The position numbers were made by a program, and so were the translations under genes. The notes under the pieces are model-generated. The model saw only the letters and a list, made by a program, of their open reading frames with translations. It did not search any database and was not told the DNA's origin. 64,000 bases of DNA from assembly GCF_030272615.1 (NCBI RefSeq), contig NC_081406.1, positions 263,964,624 through 264,028,623 on the forward strand, read 5' to 3'. Positions 11,411 to 21,190 of the stretch are shown here, one piece after another. The stretch comes from Cryptomeria japonica. Its lineage: Eukaryota; Streptophyta; Pinopsida; Cupressales; Cupressaceae. How positions within the stretch are numbered: position 1 is the first letter of the stretch; each line of letters opens with the position of its first letter.

Positions 11411-12583
11411 TGTTGATTAGGTTGAAAGAACTAGAATACTGAAAGGGGGGGGGGGGGGGTGAATTATTATCTTCCACTTAAATATCAAATAAACTTGATT
11501 GAAATAAAGTAGTTAATGCAGACTAAACATGAAGAACACAACCACAAGATAAACACCAAAATTTATACGTGGAAAACCCAAATGGGAAAAACCATGAAGA
11601 GTGTTAACTCTTAGGAGAATATAACTAGTTATATATCCGTGTTTACAAAGAGAGGTGGCTCACTGCCAGACTTCTCACTGTAGATACAACAAAGAGATGG
11701 CTACCTACTAGAATGCTCACTGCAAGTAAAAGGGTTGAACCTAAAGGGATAGCATCTCCAAATGCATGGGACCATTTCTAAGGTTAAGCTCAGATTACGA
11801 ATCTCAAACTCTACAATAGATTTAGTTAGAGATCTTTGCACAACTATCCTATAGCAGGTCCAATATAGGAATATTGCAACAATGTCTCCTTTTTTTTGTT
11901 CGCAACACTCACTTCACACACTACTATCTTTTCTACCAAATTTTTCACATCACACACCTTCACACACTTAGTCTTTTTCTTTGCTCTTTCCTTGCTTATG
12001 CTACTACATATGTATATGTAATATATACTAGAGGATACAAATACAAAATAGTGTGTCGGCCAATCCCAACATGTTATCAATATGCACATGTTGGCCCCCA
12101 CAAGACTTATACATGCTTCCTTTACATACTTTGATTTTCATGCATGCAACGAGATTACCAAAATGGGGCATGGTCATCCGGACCCAAGAATACCGACCCA
12201 TTATCAAAAAATCAAGCTCAATATCTCTAAAATGTAGATTCCATGCATACCAAGAAAACCACAACACAAAACTTGAAGAGATACTTTTGACAATTACCAA
12301 AGTAGCTAACATCGGGACACATAACTGATATCGGGATCAATGAGAACTCTAGGAAACCTCAAGACTCATCATGTAGAGCTATCCATAACATGTATAATAA
12401 ATTTGGAGCAAAAAATGACACTGAACTGGACATACTAATTGCATACAATCTTCACATACAACATTCACAACATCCATAACATCCAACCCAATATCTGGAC
12501 CGCATACACTGTCCGGTCAGAACTAGATAACTAGTTTGACATCAATGACAATATTATTAACACAAGTCTAATAATCTCCAACG
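11411..12583 (-). repeat. 5' LTR of C
   Basis: This LTR is 1.17 kb and starts TGTTGATTAG in window orientation next to the PBS-like site. A run of 15 G lies at 11445-11459, just before TGAATTA. The GTGG...CCCAAATGGG...CCA module is at about 11568-11594. The end is degraded (CTCCAACG instead of CTCCAACA). Confidence 0.8.
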
Positions 12584-13592
12584 ATATCTTACTTGGGTCA
12601 TATTATTTTGGTTCGGGTTTACTTTGGAGAATGAGTTTGGTTAGTAGCTTGGGTCTCACTATGGCATGTGGAGATTCATATTGTGTAATTCACATTGGAG
12701 GATAGTTTTCGATTGACTAGTTAGTGTGCTTTAATGTTTATCTACAAGTTTCATTTGATGTCAACTTTGGAGGATGTGTTAACATGTGTGGTTCATTGGA
12801 ATCACTTGGAAAGGATGTGTTGTGACCATTCTCTATCTCTTCGAGTGGACCGACATGGATATTTTAGGTCTGGGTGGCCGAATTTATATAATAATGCTTA
12901 TTCTATCTGTGCTCGACCTAGTCAAGGGTTTTAATGATTAATCTTGTAAATAAAGGAGTGAGAATGCATGAGTGAAGGTATGGGATGTGTGTGAATTGAC
13001 AAGAAGGAAATGTGAATGATTTTCAAGTAGATTTGGTGTTGAAGATGTGTGAAAGTTAGTTCTGAAGAGCATTGATGATGATATCTTTAGTATGACAATG
13101 TTCATAGATAGTGCTTAAAGTTAGATGTGTTTTCCATGAAATTTGTCACTTGATACAATGGCTCAAGGAAAATTTCATGATCATCAAATCTTTTTCTTCT
13201 CAATTCAGCTATTCCTTTCTCTACTAGAAGATAATATCTTTCTTGGTAGTTTTTTGTATCTTGTCTTGAGACAATGTGTCTTAGTTCTGCAAGTCATATG
13301 TATCTTGCCCTAAGGTTGTGCACCTTAGTTTTTCAAGTCCTCTCAGGGGCAGTGTGTTCTGAAGGCAACATTGTAATAAAATATATTCATATTGCGAGTG
13401 TGATTCTCACTGTGGTTTTTCCATGCTTAGGGTTTTCCACATAAATATGGTGTTTGTGTGTTTGTTGTGCTTTATGCTTTCATGATCTATTACTGTTGTG
13501 ATTATATAATTTTAGTTTGAAGTTTAAAGATTAAAAATTGAGAATATTTTATGTTTGGACTGATTCACCCCCCTCTCAATCTCGTGGTGTGT

Positions 13593-13830
13593 TCAACACC
13601 AGTATTCATTGCTTTGTGCTAACAAACAAGTAATTCCTTTGTTTTTCTTTACATAATAAACATTGTCATTTTTTCTTATACCTTTTGTAGCTAACCTTCT
13701 AGAACCACATTTTCTTATCTCACATTTAGACCAATTAAATATGAGCTTATAGCCTTTATTGCACATTTGACTCACACTTAAAAGATTATGTCTCAAACCT
13801 TTAACACAATAATCATCATCTAGCTTATGC
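13593..13830 (-). pseudogene. B: pre-integrase domain (right half)
   Basis: The minus-strand reading RHNLLSVSQMCNKGYKLIF continues to NVYYVKK and CLLAQSNEYW, the GAG-pre-integrase domain of copia pol. It is cut at 13598-13603 by solo LTR D and resumes at 6290 with Trp-Leu-Lys-Ser-Met-Gly-His. The match across the insert shows B was coding-continuous here before D landed. Confidence 0.82.
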
Positions 13831-13859
13831 TTACCATCAATGAATATGGTTCCTTTACC

Positions 13860-14075
13860 ACATATACATGTAGCCTACTCACCAAAAAACTTCATCGATC
13901 CACCATCATACTTTCAAAGTCTATGAACTTCTTTTTGTAACTTGTCATGTAATTTGAGCATCTAGAATCAATCATCCAATCTTTAGGTTCCACTTTTGCA
14001 TGTAGTGTATTCTTCACCATCAATGATTTTTCACTATCCTTCACATCACGTAGAGTACCAAAACTTTCATTATCC
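13860..14075 (-). pseudogene. B: copia protease remnant
   Basis: On the minus strand WMIDSRCSNYMTSYKKKF corresponds to the copia aspartic protease active site, normally Asp-Ser-Gly. Here the Gly codon has become Arg (codons at 13961-13969), which removes an essential residue. The frame shifts after it. Confidence 0.75.
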
Positions 14076-14077
14076 TT

Positions 14078-15054
14078 TTATTTTATGGTTAAAAATAATG
14101 ATTCATAATTTGAGTCATCATAATCTTCTTCTTCAGATGAATAGGTCTCCATTGAACAAAAACTCATTTGAGGCTTGTCTTTGTCATCTATTATTTTTTT
14201 GTCATCTCTTCTATAATTATCTTCTCTCTTGTTATCATCACCTAATCTCTTATAGTTATCCTCCCTAAAATTACATCTAGCAACAAAATGACCAATTCTT
14301 CCATAATTAATAAATTTTAAATGCAACTTACCATTGTATTTTCCATATCCTTTCTTTAGTCTTCTCACAAAGTTTTCTTATACATCACTTGGATCATTTC
14401 TTGTTTCAAGTAAATCTTCAATATTTTTTATAGCTTTGAATGGGACTTCTTTCTTGACATTGTGCAACTCCTCAAATATTAATATCTCAAAGGCAGAGAG
14501 AAATCCATAGAGCTGATCCAAGGTATATGTATCCATGTTATGACTTTCTTTAATAACGTACAACTTAGGTTTATAAATTAGGCAGTGCCCTCATTAGTTT
14601 TCTCACAACTTAATTTTTTGCTAGCATTTTGCCAATGCACTCACCATCTCATTCACATGGTGCAAGTAACCTTCAATATTCTCATCTTCACATATCCCCA
14701 GGGTCTCAAAATAATACTTTAGATTGTACATGTTAACTTGCTTGGTCTTCTGATCTCCTTCATAAACACTGCTTAAACATATCCCAAATTTCCTTTGTAA
14801 ATTTACAAACCATGACCTTCAAAAACTCTGTCACTCAAACTACTGATAATTGCATTGCTTACCTTAGAATTATTGTCATGATTCTTGACCTCATTCTGAG
14901 TATATGGACCACCAATCAGAGTAGTATAATTGGTCTTAATAATATCCCATATTCCAAGTGAAAAATAATTCAAATGATATTCCATTTGCACCTTCCAAAA
15001 GGAATAATTTTTTCTATAAAACTTTGGTACTTTGTAACTATTCTCCCGCGCCAT
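14078..15054 (-). pseudogene. B: copia gag
   Basis: The gag start is at 15054 (MARENSYKVPKFYRKNYSFW), followed by YHLNYFSLGIWDII, the usual N-terminal DUF4219-like motif (NYxxWxxxM). UBN2-type helical readings follow in other frames (14378-14563). The zinc knuckle at 14276-14317 reads FINYGRIGHFVARC: GH and the last Cys remain, but the first two Cys are lost. An acidic serine-rich tail (YSSEEEDYDD) precedes protease. At least two frameshifts and several stops break it. Confidence 0.8.
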
Positions 15055-15112
15055 CCCAAACCTTCATTAAGTGGTTAGGATTATCTTAGAGGAACCTTGA
15101 TCTAATACCAAT

Positions 15113-16833
15113 TGTTGAACACTCCACAAGACTGAGAGGTGGAGTGGGGGGTGTTGAATTAGTCTTCACCAAATCCTTAAAATTCTTCAATCACAAACAC
15201 TTATTAATTACCATTTACCAACTAAACATCAATGAAGCATGAAACAAAAAACACCATAATTTTACATTGAAAACCCAATATGAAAAAAACAATAGTTAAA
15301 ATCACACTCGCAATATAAATAATTGATTACAATGTTTTAGGCTCAAGGCCAAGGAAGAAAACTACTTCTAATTTGAACTTGTAGGCTAAGGCACACAACC
15401 TTAGGGAAAGATACAAAAAAATGTAGGCTAAAGATCACTACTCTAGGGCAAGATACAAAGGACTTGCAGTACTAAGATGCATGATACCAAGAAAAGATAC
15501 AAATATGCACAAGCTACAAAAGGATTCATTGTCTTAAGATAGGCCTAGAAAAAAATATGAATTGAACTAAGTAGGATCTTCTAATCATAAATACATCACA
15601 AACTAATATTCACACATCTACTTCCACACATATACTTCGACATCATCTTCAATCAATCAACACTCCATTTCACACATCCACACATCTATTTATATCAACT
15701 TATCACAAACTAATATTCACACATCTACTTCCACACATATACTTCAACATCATCTTCAATCAATCCACACTCCAATTCACACATCCACACATCTATTTAT
15801 ATCAACTTATTCACTAAAACACTCAACAAGGTCAGCTATAAACAAAATAAACATAAATTACACAAAGTCGACCACCATGAACAACTACGCTAAATGCAGT
15901 CCAATCCAAGAGATAAAGGGGACCCAAAAACATCACAACATATCTTACTAAGTTGATTTCAATGAACCACACATACCAACATATCCTCCAAAGTTGGCAT
16001 GAAACATAACATGTAGATAAATAATAAAACACTTTAACCAGTCCACTCAAAATCATTATCCAATACAAATAACTCAATGTAGATCTTCACATGCAATGGT
16101 GAGACCAAAAACAACACTTAAAATCAACCTCTAATTCATATCCAGAACAAAAGAGTATGATCTAAATAAGATAAACCAATTGAGTCAGCCAAAGACCAAC
16201 ACAACAAACAATGTCAAACAACTGAACAACATAAATTCACTTATATAACAAATCAACACTTGAATTCTCAACTAGAAAACTACATGATAAATATGAACAT
16301 GTCCTCCAGGTCATGACACTTGAACCAACATTGCAAAGCATTATCAAGACCAATCCTAATAGATAACCAAACTATTGACAAACAACAATAACTATCTTCA
16401 ACATCTAAACTACTAAAGACTGATAACATAATAGTGCAATGTCCACAAAGCATAAACACTAAATCCATAACTAGAAGCCACCAACTACAAAAGTGGAGGA
16501 ATGCGAAGCATTCTCCCATTAAGACTTCAAATACTCTTTCCTACATATTTTAATTTCCACTACTGTCTCCTTTTAGAAACACCACATACTCACTCAATAT
16601 CACCACCAAACATCATAACAACATGTAAACACTCATTTTTGAACCATACACACCAAGAAGTAATCAGATTGATATCAACAACCACAACTACACTAAAAAC
16701 ACAAGTGAACACCTATAAATTCCTCTCCGCCTTTGTCATCAATACACACATATGTGATATCAATGACAACACCAAAAATCTCTCAAGATAACAAGTTTGA
16801 CATCAATGACAATAGAGACTCATATTTGCAAAA
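15113..16833 (-). repeat. 5' LTR of B
   Basis: This LTR is 1.72 kb, about 120 bp longer than the left copy. A block of about 115 bp (roughly 15595-15705) is tandemly duplicated at about 15706-15815; both copies hold the ATCTATTTATATCAACTTAT string with the minus-strand TATA box. The adjacent PBS is at about 15100-15112. The end reads TTTGCAAAA instead of TTTGCAACA. Confidence 0.8.
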
Positions 16834-17388
16834 ATATCCTCATATTTTAGGTCCACATAGGTAGTGGAAGTGACCTTGACGACTGATTGTTTAACTATGG
16901 ATTAATCTAGAGATTGTTGTCTAGAAATTTTCCATTAAGCTACACTAGAAATAAATGACAATCAAGTTGTGAACTTAAAGGTCTTAGTGTTGAAATTGAA
17001 GCCTCTTTTAATCATTAAAAACATTATGTATAGATTATGTAATGTGCTCAAAACATTTGTAACTAATTATTATCAATTCTAAGAGAAAATGCATCAACTG
17101 ATTACTACATCTTCATGCTTATTATTATCAATTCTAAGAGAAAATAATAGCATAGATATAGTATCTTGAACCCATGATTTAAAATTTAAAGCTTATAAGA
17201 AGAAAACATTTTGGGTATGTTACCATAGATTATTCTTTTTAGAAAATATTTTTTGAAACTTAGAGCCATTACTTTCTAATCATGAGAAATTTATTCTAGG
17301 TTAATGCAAACTAATAAAAAATATTTAGGTGGAATCCCCAATACATAACCAACATTATTTTTAGAATACTTGAGAATTGGGTAGTTTA
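16834..17388. other. Gap between B and H; left flanking repeat of H
   Basis: There is no coding potential. From about 17133 to 17388 the sequence matches the sequence directly after H (about 21192-21470) at roughly 80 percent by eye. Within the gap a short block containing ATTATCAATTCTAAGAGAAA occurs twice (about 17070 and 17135), about 65 bp apart. Confidence 0.55.
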
Positions 17389-18038
17389 TGCAGGGGTATT
17401 CATGTGGAGGGTACCCAGTTTGAAATTTCAAACTTGTTGTTAGATTTTTGAATATTCATGGTTGAGAAGTGGAGCCCCATATAGACTTTAAATTTAGCAA
17501 AATTGTAAATTATTTTAAGAAAATAATATATGAGAGTAAATGGTTTTTCATTTAAGTTTTTGGGATGCTTCTCTTAGAATAAATGGTAATATTTTTCTGG
17601 GGTAGATTTTGGGAGCAGTGTTCGATTGTTTGGATGCAAGTGTTTTTTGGAAGAGAAAAAGAAGAAACCCAAAATTTGGCGATAACAACAAAGCTAGGTG
17701 TAATTTTGGTTTAGGAGGGTTGAATCACTTGTTTGTTACATGTGCAATTTTGGGAAGAGAGCTTGAAAAAAGTCTTTTGATAAGCCATTTGCCAATAATA
17801 ATACTTTTTTTGCAGGTCCATGTTTAGAACCAAATCATATTGGGATAGTGAAATGTGAAGCCAATAGGCTTGGATTAATGTAATGAAAAGTTGTTTAGTT
17901 TTTAATAAAAAATATCAAGTTTTGTTTGCTCAAATTTGGTGTTCATTCCTTTAATATTTGTAATTTCAAATGAAATTTGTACTTGTTTTAGAATTTTTTA
18001 AAGGTATTTGTTGAGGGGTATCTTAGCCTCTTACATCA
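17389..18038 (+). repeat. 5' LTR of H
   Basis: It starts TGCAGGGG, where the right copy has TGATGTAGGG, and ends TTACATCA directly before the PBS. Similarity to 20542-21190 is clear throughout, for example both contain GGAGCCCCATA followed by GCTCTAAATTT-like sequence. Confidence 0.75.
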
Positions 18039-18139
18039 ATGGTATTAGATCTAGAAAATTCTAAGTGTGTATGTAGACTCATCGAAAGGTAACAATTTGC
18101 ACTAGGATTGAACTTGTGGGTATTGAGGAAAAAAGTGCG

Positions 18140-18840
18140 CACGAGGATCTCCATGTGGTTGGGGTAGAGGTGGAGTTAGAAGTGGAGGAAGAAATCCTCC
18201 AGATGTTCTCTATGGTGATGATTTTAGAGCCTTCAAAAGGCAAGTTGAAGATTTACAAGATGAAATTAGAAGAGTTTTTTCTCAAAGGAGAGAATCTGAG
18301 AGTGAAGAGGATGAAAAAAAATGCTAATGATATAAGTGGTGAAGAAGATGAAGCAACATCAACAATGGTGAATGATCCTTGGGGAGGGTATTGTCAAGAA
18401 TAGGAAATAGACTGAAAATTAATGTTCCTACATTCAATAAGAATTTGAATTTTGAAGAGTTATTGGATTAGATCAAAGACATGGAAGAGTACTTTGAATT
18501 TGAGGAAGTAGAAGATCCTAACACTGTGAGATTTTCAAAGACCATGTTGAAGGGACTTGCCTCTATTCGGTGGAAAGAGGTGCAACTTGAAAGAGGAAGA
18601 AGAGGTAAAGACAAGATTACTAAATGGGATAGGATGGTGGAGCAAATGAAAAGACATTTTATTCCAATTGACTATGAATTAGAAGTGTTAAATAAGATGC
18701 AAAGTCTCAAATAAAGAGGAAGAATGGTGAAAGAATATACATAAGAGTTTCAAAGGATTTTGATCTAGATTGATCATTCAATGGCCAACAAATAAAAGGT
18801 ATCCTATTATATTAATGGTTTATTTAAAGTATAAAAGAAG
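18140..18840 (+). pseudogene. H: Ty3/gypsy gag
   Basis: The best block is at 18481-18714: MEEYFEFEEVEDPNTVRFSK, then MLKGLASIRWKEVQ and KITKWDRMVEQMKRHFIP. This is the Retrotrans_gag capsid domain of gypsy elements (LKG.A..WW near the middle, here with the second Trp changed). Upstream, KINVPTFNKNLNFEELLD precedes a stop. The N-terminal arginine/glycine-rich part near 18140 is frameshifted. It is broken by stops on both sides. Confidence 0.8.
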
Positions 18841-19119
18841 AGATGGCTTTGGTGAGATTTTACACAATGGAAGATACATACAAATTTTCCTTGAAGATTG
18901 AAAAAAGATTGAACAAGAGATTTGAGAACAATCAAAGAGGAAGGGGCCAAGATGAAAAGTTAAAAACAAGATTGTATGGAGATTGGGATGAGGATTCAAA
19001 TCTAAAAAAACAGAAAAATGAAGAGCATGATAGAAATAAAAATCAAAGGAAAGATGATTCATACCCCTGTGCATAAGATTCTAGTGGAAGAGGAAGATCG
19101 GGTAGAGGGTTTGGAAGAG

Positions 19120-19700
19120 GAAATTACAAGATAACTTGTTTTGAACATGGATAAGGACATAAAGAATATAAATATCCAGAACATGGAAACATAAAAAAGG
19201 AGAAATGAAGGCAAAGTAAGAGTTGAAAATGTTAATGAGGAAGTTAAATCTTCACAATCAGAGGATGTTGAAAGTAGAGAAGTGCTAGTCACCAAGAGAG
19301 TCCTATTGAATGAACCAGTTCAAAGAAAGAACCTATTTTGAATAAGATGCAAGTGTCTAGACAAGGTATGCAATGTTATCATAGATGGTGGAAGCATTGA
19401 TAATCTCATTTATAAAGAGATGACAATTAAATTACAGCTAGAGAGGATAAATTACCCACATCCGTATAGGATATCTTGGCTACAAGATAACAAGAAAGTT
19501 TTGGTTAGTGAACAAAGCTTGGTAAAATTTAATATAAGAAAGTATTATGATGAGATAATGTGTGATATATGTCTATGAATGTTTTCATATTTTGTTAGGG
19601 AGGCCTTGGAAATTTGATAAGAGAGAAACACACAATATGTATACTAATACATACTCATTAATGAAGGATGGAGTCAAACATAAATTGAATCTATTGTAAG
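19120..19700 (+). pseudogene. H: zinc knuckle remnant and retropepsin
   Basis: Near 19125 the reading CFEHG, stop, GHKEYKYPEH is a decayed CCHC knuckle. From 19350 a gypsy protease follows: CNVIIDGGSIDNLIYKEM, HPYRISWLQ and HILLGRPWKFDKRETHNMY. The catalytic triplet, usually Asp-Ser-Gly or Asp-Thr-Gly, reads Asp-Gly-Gly at about 19384-19392. The LLGRPW flap-distal motif is present in a shifted frame. Family assignment is firm; it is inactive. Confidence 0.78.
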
Positions 19701-19705
19701 GAGTA

Positions 19706-20116
19706 ATGGGAAAGATATGCAACAATGAAAGGGTTTGTTTAGTAGATGATATTGATGGTATGAAGCAAGAACATGTTGGTTTTGATAAAGATAATAAAGA
19801 AGAAGTTGAGAAGGATGATTTTCTTATGCATATTGAAGCAGTTGATAGAGAATGGGAAGAGTTTATATCAAGTGGGATAAAGGTTGCTGCACAAGGTGAG
19901 GTAAAATTAGATTTTACTTGTTTCTTTGATGTGAATGAGAGTGTAGAGATAGAGGAAATTATTGTAGCAATAGGAAATTTTGATAAAGATGAATTTGAAG
20001 GGAATGAAATTGAGGTAAATGAAGGGTTTTCTAATGAATCATTGTTTCAAAGTAGTATAGATGAAAGCCACTTGATAAGTGATCTTGATTCCTTGTTAGG
20101 AGATGAGAAAATTTAG
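19706..20116 (+). CDS. H: acidic ORF in place of RT
   Basis: This uninterrupted 136-codon frame is acidic (EEVEKDDF, NEIEVNEGF, DLDSLLGDEKI). It starts in the region that in gypsy elements links protease to RT: CLVDDIDGMKQEHVGF resembles that linker. It then continues as a Glu/Asp-rich sequence with no RT motifs. Its codons run on with a few stops toward LTR2. It may be the linker plus remnant sequence rather than a real accessory gene. No function is assigned. Confidence 0.4.
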   Translation: MGKICNNERVCLVDDIDGMKQEHVGFDKDNKEEVEKDDFLMHIEAVDREWEEFISSGIKVAAQGEVKLDFTCFFDVNESVEIEEIIVAIGNFDKDEFEGNEIEVNEGFSNESLFQSSIDESHLISDLDSLLGDEKI

Positions 20117-20541
20117 TCTATTGATTGTAGTACTAACACTAATTTGAGTGACTAAGATTAGATTTTAGAAATGATGTGTCTTTTAGAAGGCATTGAAGCA
20201 ATGAATTCTTATGAAGGAGACAAAGTGAAAGGATAGGGAAAAGGTCAAACAACCAAAGAGGTAAAGGAAGACATTTATTCTCTTGAAGAAGAAGGTATGA
20301 ATTTGAATTTGAATTTTGATTTTTATAGACTGTGTTGGTGGGAAGTCAAATTTGATACTTGGACGTTATGAATGATAGAAGAGGAGTGATAATGAGAGGG
20401 AATAATGTTATGAGGTTGCAGAAAGTGAAGAATAGGAAAATACTAGTGGACAAAGCAAATAAGTGGATCTAAGACAAGCATAGGGTCTACAAATATTTTT
20501 GAGTTTGACTTAGGAAAGATTTTCTTTCTACCATGGGTTTA

Positions 20542-21190
20542 TGATGTAGGGCATCCATGTGGAGGGAAACCTAGTTTAAAATTTCAAACCCGTCATTAGA
20601 TTTTTGAGTGTTCATAGTTGGGAACTGGAGCCCCATAAAGGCTCTAAATTTTGCAAATTTGTAAATGGTTCTAGGAAAATAACGTATGAGAGTAAATGGA
20701 TTTGCATTTAAGTTTTTGGGATGCTTCTTTTAGAATTAAAGGTAGCTTTTTTAAGGGAGATATTTTGGGAGCTAAAGTCGATTGTTTGGATTCAAGGTTT
20801 TTCTGAAAAAGAAAAAGGAGGAACCTATATTTTGGAGAGAAGGAAAATTTGGGTGTAGTTTTGGTTTTGGAGGGTTGAATCACTCATTTGTTGCAGGTGT
20901 AATCTTGGGAGGAGATCTTTAAGGAAGGATTTTGAGAATCCATTGCTACTAATAATACATTTTATTGCAAGTCTATGTTCAAACCCAAATCAGATTGGGA
21001 TAGTGGAATGTGAAGCCAATAGGTTTGGATTGATGCAATAAAAGGTTGTTTAAATTTTCAATGGAAAATCTTAAGTTTTGTTTGCTCAAATTTGGTGTTC
21101 ATTCCTTTAATATTTGTTGTTTCAAATCAGATTTGCATTAGTTTTAGAAGTGTGTTTTAGGTGGTTGTTGAGGGGTAGTTTAGCCTCTAC
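20542..21190 (+). repeat. 3' LTR of H
   Basis: It begins TGATGTAGGG after ACCATGGGTTTA. It ends in degraded form near TAGCCTCTACA, where the left copy has TAGCCTCTTACATCA. No clear polypurine tract precedes it; the upstream bases are T/C-rich. Confidence 0.7.

Larger units (their letters stand above)
6857..12583 (-). mobile_element. Non-autonomous copia-type element C
   Basis: This is a complete minus-strand element of 5.7 kb. Its LTRs are 6857-8082 and 11411-12583, and its internal region is 8083-11410. The minus strand shows a PBS-like ATTAGTATTAGATC beside the right LTR and the purine tract AAAGGGGGAGAT beside the left LTR. Flanking pentamers GTATC (6852-6856) and ATATC (12584-12588) match in four of five bases. 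The interior has gag-type coiled coil and zinc knuckles but no protease, integrase or RT. Instead, a passenger reading frame fills 8505 to about 10017. It lies inside solo LTR D. Confidence 0.8.
6296..13598 (+). mobile_element. Solo LTR D (plus strand), split by element C
   Basis: Two blocks, 6296-6856 and 12584-13598, make one plus-oriented copia-type LTR of about 1.57 kb starting TGTGGAAAC and ending GTGTTCAACA. It has the typical near-terminal TTCACCCCCCTCTCA (13564-13578). It interrupts the B reading frame between a Glu-Tyr-Trp (right side) and Trp-Leu-Lys (left side) that are adjacent in the pre-integrase domain. Flanking pentamers are CCAAA (6291-6295) and CCAGT (13599-13603), a three-of-five match consistent with a decayed duplication. 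There is no internal region, so it is a solo LTR. Confidence 0.72.
2086..16833 (-). mobile_element. Ty1/copia element B (outer nest)
   Basis: This is a minus-strand copia retrotransposon. Its two LTRs (2086-3682 and 15113-16833) begin with TGTTGAACAC in window orientation. Inside the right LTR a PBS-like string complementary to initiator tRNA-Met is read on the minus strand as TGGTATTAGATC. Inside the left LTR lies a purine tract. Gag, protease, pre-integrase, integrase, RT and RNase H follow in copia order from right to left. The coding region is interrupted between pre-integrase and integrase by D and C (6296-13598). Flanking pentamers (ACATG before, ATATC after) match poorly, so no clean target duplication is claimed. 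Many stops and frameshifts show it is dead. Confidence 0.85.
17389..21190 (+). mobile_element. Gypsy element H, gag-protease only
   Basis: Direct LTRs of about 650 bp (17389-18038 and 20542 to about 21190) have ends TGATGTA/TACATCA, best seen as TGATGTAGGG at 20542 and CTCTTACATCA at 18038. A PBS of initiator Met type, TGGTATTAGATC, follows LTR1 at 18040-18051; this primer type is common in chromovirus gypsy elements. The interior encodes a gypsy gag and retropepsin but no RT, RNase H or integrase. It is non-autonomous and decayed. Confidence 0.75.

Noticed and set aside
16834-16838. Target duplication for B (ACATG against ATATC)
   Set aside because: Only three of five bases match and the right LTR end is mutated, so the pairing is not reliable.
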